This document shows, one piece after another, positions 39,922 to 44,987 of a stretch of 44,987 bases of DNA (position 1 is its first letter; each line of letters begins with the position of its first letter). Both the position numbers and the translations under genes were made by a program. The notes beneath the pieces were generated by a model. That model made no database searches, was not told the origin of the DNA, and was given only the letters and a program-made list of their open reading frames with translations. The DNA is taken from NCBI GenBank assembly GCA_033557685.1, contig JAWQRN010000053.1:1-44987 (forward strand). Direction: 5' to 3'. The DNA comes from Sperchopsis tessellata. Its lineage: Eukaryota; Arthropoda; Insecta; Coleoptera; Hydrophilidae.

Positions 39922-42080
39922 TTTTTTTTTTTTTTGGGAGAACTGATCCCATTCTGCAAGATTACCTTTGAAACTTGAAGAGGACAGTAGGCAAGGAAGA
40001 GATTAACTTCTTCTTTCACTGCCTATCCACTACTAGATGTTGGTGGTGACATTTCTGTTTGTTTCTCTGTCTGCTGTTGCATGAACCAGCTCTCCGATGT
40101 TCCCCAGACCCATCCATTCTCTCAAGTTCCGCAACTAAGACACCCGCGCGCTTGCCCTCTATTTTCCCCTCCACTATCAATTGAAGAAGCCGATACTTTG
40201 GGTTTCTCATTATATGTCCAAAGTAAGATGTCTTCTCCTTTTTTATGTTTAGGAAGACCTCTCTACCTTAAACATCCTTCTCAGGATATCCTCATTGATA
40301 ACCTTATCAATCCATGGCATCTTCAGCATTAATCTGTATATCCATATTTCGAATGCTTCCAGTTTGTTAATAAGCGAGGCTTTCAGAGTCCATGTTTCTA
40401 TGCCATAGAGTAGAACAGATCATTTATAGAACCCAGCATATCGCATTCTCAAGTTCAAATCGATATCTCTGTTGGTGAGCACATTTTTAAATTTAAAGAA
40501 GTAACTACAGACTATATCAATTCTACATCTTATTTCCTTGGCATCTTCCCAGTCCTCATCCAACCAACTTCCCAGATACTTGAAGCATGATGCTCATTCC
40601 AAAGGTACATCCACTATTTGGAGTTTCGTTTTTGCATAAGGAAATTTACTTCTACTGATTATCATAAACTGAGTCTTACTACTATTAACCTTCAGCCAAT
40701 AACTTTTATTATTCAATAACTAATATTATTCAGTTAATCAACCATCTGTTGCAGATCATCGATGTTATCCACTGTCAAGGCAGAGTTGTCTAACAAATCT
40801 TCCATGCACTTTAATTTCAATGCCTTTATCCTCGAACGTTTAATAAAAAATGGTCTCTGAGTATATGTTGAATAAGAGCGGTGACAAGACGTATCCTTGC
40901 CTAACTCCTCTGCGTATTTCCACATCAGCTGTTGTAAATTCTTTTTCTGTTATATGTGCAATCTGGAGCCAGTACAAGTTTTCTATACAGTTGATATCCC
41001 TGCCCTTTTCAAGGCCAAGCTATCTCATGGAGGGGGATTTCTACTCTACTAAGGAATTCATAATTACCATAGAGAAAGCCAAATGAATATATAATGCTAT
41101 GTGTATATATACATATGTATATGTTTGTTTCACAATTTATTTGAAGTGAATCAATAAAGCTTTGTTAAAATAAAAAAAAATATCTACATCTGTTGTGTTT
41201 AATATGTCTATTAGCTCTCTGTGTTAGACTCTGTCGAAAGCCTTTTTGTACTCAACAAAGCAGAGAAACACCTCCTTCTGAAATCTTGGCAATTCTGGAC
41301 CAGCATCCGGACACTAAAAAGGGCTTCTCGCATCCCCATTTCACTCCTGAACCCAAACTGTGTATCCCCAAGGTTGGCTTCACATTTCCTATATATACTT
41401 TGGTGCAGAACTTTAAGGATTATTTTCAGTGCATGACTCATCAGACTTATTAAACGGTGTCCATTACAACTTCTAGCGTTTGTCTTTTTAGGTAACGGAA
41501 TAAAAGTTGATTTTATCCAATTTAAGGGGTGCTTGCCACCGCTGTATATCCTCTTGAAAATAATTTCCAGCAAAGCGATGTTATCATCATCAATAAGCTT
41601 GATAACCTCTGCTGGTATCTCGTCAGGGCCCACTGCTTTTTTGTTTTTCAAATGTTTTAAACCCTTTACGTATTTCTTCCTTTGTTACTGGCAGTCATTT
41701 TCAGAACTCATTTCTAGATCCGGTCTTTTGTTGTCTTGAAAATGTTCCCATATGTATTGTTCCCACACTTTCCCCTTCTCAACTCCTAGAATTATTTTGT
41801 TCCAGTCGTTAACAAGTACTTCAGTCGCTTTATTTTTGTATGAACCAGCCGCTTCCTTTAACTGTGCTCTTCATGTCTGTCATGTATCTGTTGCAGTCTC
41901 TCTATCTCCCAATACTCTTGTTCTAGCCATTGTCCTTTTGCCCTTCTGATTTCGGATCTAATTTTGCATTCATTATGCGATATTTATCTGGATTTACATT
42001 TTTATGTATGCCCCTTTCGTCCATTAACTGGATGATCTTCCCTGTCATCCATCCTTGCTTTGTAATAGCCATTCGGATAT
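39922..42080 (-). mobile_element. RTE-like LINE, about 2.1 kb, 5'-truncated, with poly(A) tail
   Basis: The minus strand starts near 42080 (WMTGKIIQLMDERGIHKN), then NKKAVGPDEIPAEVIKLIDD, STFIPLPKKTNARSCNGHRL, ISLMSHALKIILKVLHQSIY and TQFGFRSEMGMREALFSVRM, then the C-terminal block ETWTLKASLINKLEAFEIWI (near 40370) and NPKYRLLQLIVEGKIEGKR (near 40200). It ends in a T tract at 39935-39922, the poly(A) tail of the minus-strand copy. Frameshifts and stops throughout. A short insertion around 41080-41185 ending in an A-rich tail may be a separate element. Confidence 0.8.
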
Positions 42081-42449
42081 TAACACGATAATAAATTCAT
42101 TGAAAACACCAAGGAAACCAGCAAGGGTAAGCTTCCAAATAGGTCATTCCTCTCTGTCTCTCTCTCTTCAGTCGAGTATATCATAATGTGTCGTGACCTA
42201 ATGTTTGTCTTATTATGATGTGGAATTAGAAATTTCCTTCTGCTTATCTTTGTTTCTGATCAATTCAGCATTTTGGGAAATAGCCCTGAGGTCAATCCGT
42301 CATTGACAATCTTTCCTGGATGTTGAGTTATTCCGGTATGGATACATTGGTTCTACATGCTGTCCAGAGAGCCTACTCCAATACTACATCACAAAGGCAT
42401 CTATTTTTGTAATAATAACTACCATCTTATAGCAATAATCTCAAGTTAA

Positions 42450-43130
42450 TAAGCTAAAATGTTGGAACAAATATTGGTTGAACATTTACTAAGATTCCGG
42501 CCATACCAAGCATGGGAGATGTCATGCTTAATAACATCAAAGATGAGTTTGAGGAGAAGAAGTTTTGTAAGGCCTAATTTAAGCACTCTAACACAACTTT
42601 GTGTTACAAGTTACGGAGATAGGCAGCTGTTGGTGCAGATTGGTCAATATAGAATTGACTTCAGAATGGTTCCAGTGGATACTGTTTTTAATAATCTACA
42701 TAATAGACCTACCCAAGAATGCCCCATCAGAAGATATCTTTTATGAAAACGATAGACACCAATAACCTGTCACTAAGATTTGTGGCTAGAGCTGTGACAG
42801 CTGTAGGGCAATGGTATATTTTAAATGAGTCGATGCTTAATATGGACAAAGCACAATAAGTATGTGTATTTTTGTCACGAGTTAAGAAGTTTAATACTGG
42901 CAAGGCTATATGGATAGGGGTGTATGTTGATTCTCAGCTCACGTGGCATCCATGTATCAATTAACTCTGTAGTACATTAACATTTTCAATATATGCTATA
43001 AGAAGAATCTTTAAAATAGTAAAGCCACCTAGGAAACATCTAACTGATATAAGTGAGACCCTGGATCTCATTTATGATACATATAAACAAACAGGAGGCG
43101 ATGATATCTGGTGAATATTCCAGCAATACA
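42450..43130 (+). mobile_element. LINE RT C-terminal fragment (jockey/CR1-like), plus strand
   Basis: Broken frames give LFLIIYIIDLPKNAP (near 42690), KAIWIGVYVDSQLTWHPCIN (near 42905) and TLTFSIYAIRRIFKIVK (near 42970), the order seen after the RT catalytic box. The catalytic box itself is degraded. Confidence 0.65.
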
Positions 43131-43209
43131 TGGATTCCTATCACCAGCAGACTGAAAATGCAAAAATAGTAGAAAATGGCATGGTCAGACAAAAAACCAC
43201 ATGGAATGT

Positions 43210-44645
43210 TATAAATATGGAAATAAGGCAGAAGAAAACCAGAAATGAAGGGAATATGCCATGCCCCGGGTATTTAAAGACTTTTTCATAGGGGTAGTGG
43301 ATGACGTGTTGGGGGATACTCCAAGACCAAATATGGCAGAAGAAACTCTGATTGCACACACTTTCATGGGTGGAGGCTTTTTCTCTCTTTCCAACACGTA
43401 AGGAGAATAGCTTCTCCAAGATGAAGTCGGAAGATATTCTGAACATATATTCACTCAATACAAATTTTATAAAATAAACATGTAGGGCTTCCTCCGCTCC
43501 TCTTGTGGATATTATTAACTGCTGATTCTCCAAAGGAACTTTTTCTGAAGACTGAACTGGTGGTGCCTATATTAAAAAAAGGGCGAGCATATGGATGCTT
43601 TGAACTACAGACCATTATCAAATCTGTCTGCCTCTTCTAAAATTATTGAACAAATTGGATTGAGCACTGTTGATGCAATTTTCGCTCTACCAACAACTAT
43701 TATTGAAGATTGAAAACGCTTTGATGCCTTCTTTTGTGACCTAAGTAAGGCCTTTGACTGTATTTCCCAGCACATCCTCCGGAAAAAATATATCTATGGT
43801 GTAAGAGGTACTCTTATTGCTTCATTCCTTAAAAATTGGACACAGTCTGTTAGATCTTCAAGTAAAACAAGTACCGCCAAAATGTTAAAAGAGTTCTTCA
43901 TAATATATATGAATGACCTACCAGCAAACAGCTTAATCTTGTTCACAGATGACATAACCCTCCTTACTTCGGCTGATAAGTCACCAGCTCTGCAAGGGAG
44001 GATGAGGGATGCTGTTGAATTGGCCGAGAGAAGGTTTCATGTAAATGAATTGTGCCTAAATAGAGGTCACTCAAAAGAACTATTATTTACCTCTAGCAGA
44101 AGAGATACAAATATACAAACAGACAGTGCTAAATATCTAGGTATAATGTTTGATACCAGACTTACCTAGGCACTACATGTTAATATGCTTTCAAATAAAT
44201 AATCACAAGAAGTATATGCTTTCCATAGTGGCAAAAATGGTGGACAATAAGACAACAAGAACAACTTACATTGCTTTGTTCCACTCATTGATGTCCTAGG
44301 GGATCTTCTTCCTACTGATGAAAGCTAAGAGAGCTATTGAAGGAGTGGGGCCACTTGTCAGCTGTAGGGGTCTCTTCAGGAAACATAAAATTATGACTTT
44401 GATGCAACTTTTGTATACCAGCAGCTAATAAAAGCTCGAAAAACCTATAATGGGGTTACCCTGGTCCTTCATGTATATGATGTTAGGAGGAGAGAAGCTA
44501 TAATGGTTCCATTTCGACGTATTCATACATCTGATGTGCTACCTGGGTGCAAGGTAGTTTAATGTGCTGCCGGATGTTGCTCAGAATCTAACCGTGAGCA
44601 GGTCAAGTCCTATATCAGAAAATTATTCAGAGAAAATTACTTCTA
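43210..44645 (+). mobile_element. LINE ORF2 fragment (RT to C-terminus), plus strand
   Basis: Pieces in several frames: SLNTNFIK and SSAPLVDIINC (near 43450-43515), DALNYRPLSNLSASSKIIEQ (near 43590, with a frameshift), FDAFFCDLSKAFDCISQHIL (near 43720), FIIYMNDLPANSLILFTDDI followed by TLLTSA (near 43895; the catalytic box reads FTDD), KYLGIMFDTRLT (near 44130) and an eroded tail to about 44640. A separate copy from 42450-43130. Dead. Confidence 0.7.
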
Positions 44646-44987
44646 TGGGAGAGATGAATATTATTAGTTTATGAAATCACTTTAATTAATTAATAGAGGT
44701 AAATAATACGCTTTGTATAGTTTCACAGATTTTATAATTTTGTAGACAAGTTTCGTTTTTTAAAGCATATTCATAATTAAAAATACTACAACTTAGCAGC
44801 CATTTTTGAGAGTAGGGGGATGCAACTTCGCGGGAGTTGGAGCAGGGTTTCAGTAGAGGGGATCTGTTTAATTCTAAAAGTTCATGGACACAACTATGTA
44901 TACTATTGTTTGAATGTGTAATTTTAATATTTGATGAAATCAAATATCAAGCAAACCGGCCAAGTCGATATATTAAATACAGAAATG

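Overview
The window is a nuclear fragment from an AT-rich animal genome, most likely an insect (possibly a beetle; the order is a guess). The evidence is spliced genes with GT-AG introns, an INO80/SWR1-type remodeler with its closest feel to Domino, and an insect-style transposon load: mariner, a piggyBac-type MITE, jockey-like and RTE-like LINE fragments, tRNA-derived SINE pieces and foldback elements. No prokaryotic, viral or CRISPR features were seen.

Layout. (1) 1-1061: tRNA-like/SINE remnant, then the 3' flank of domino. (2) 1062-22776, minus strand: domino (SRCAP/EP400 family), rebuilt here as 19 coding exons whose phases all agree, giving about 2531 aa with an HSA domain, a split SNF2 ATPase and an acidic repetitive C-terminus. 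A noncoding first exon probably ends at 30487, making a 7.7 kb first intron filled with LINE/SINE debris and plain AT-rich DNA. (3) 30488-30824: a GC/CpG-richer gap that looks like a bidirectional promoter. (4) 30825-34296, plus strand: a four-exon Rad51D orthologue, about 310 aa. (5) 34300-37360: intergenic, with a short repeated motif. (6) 37363-38060, plus strand: a two-exon CCCH zinc-finger protein, 193 aa. (7) 39922-44640: several decayed non-LTR retrotransposons.

The most interesting signal is a family of about 130-nt elements, one in each of seven domino introns, all in the sense orientation of the host. On the transcript strand each reads as a box H/ACA snoRNA: a 5' hairpin with a covarying lower stem (GCACUG/CAGUGC in some copies, GCAUUG/CAAUGC in others), a hinge matching ANANNA, a 3' hairpin, and ACA three bases from the 3' end in six of seven copies. 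In all seven the base of the 5' upper stem lies exactly 14 nt before the H box, which is the rule for pseudouridylation guides. Apart from introns whose length is explained by transposons, nearly every domino body intron longer than about 260 nt carries one. So domino appears to be both a chromatin-remodeler gene and a multi-copy snoRNA host.

Working together: domino (H2A variant exchange, chromatin opening at breaks) and Rad51D (homologous recombination) are divergently paired and may share a promoter; that link is inference. The snoRNAs would be released by splicing and debranching of domino pre-mRNA.
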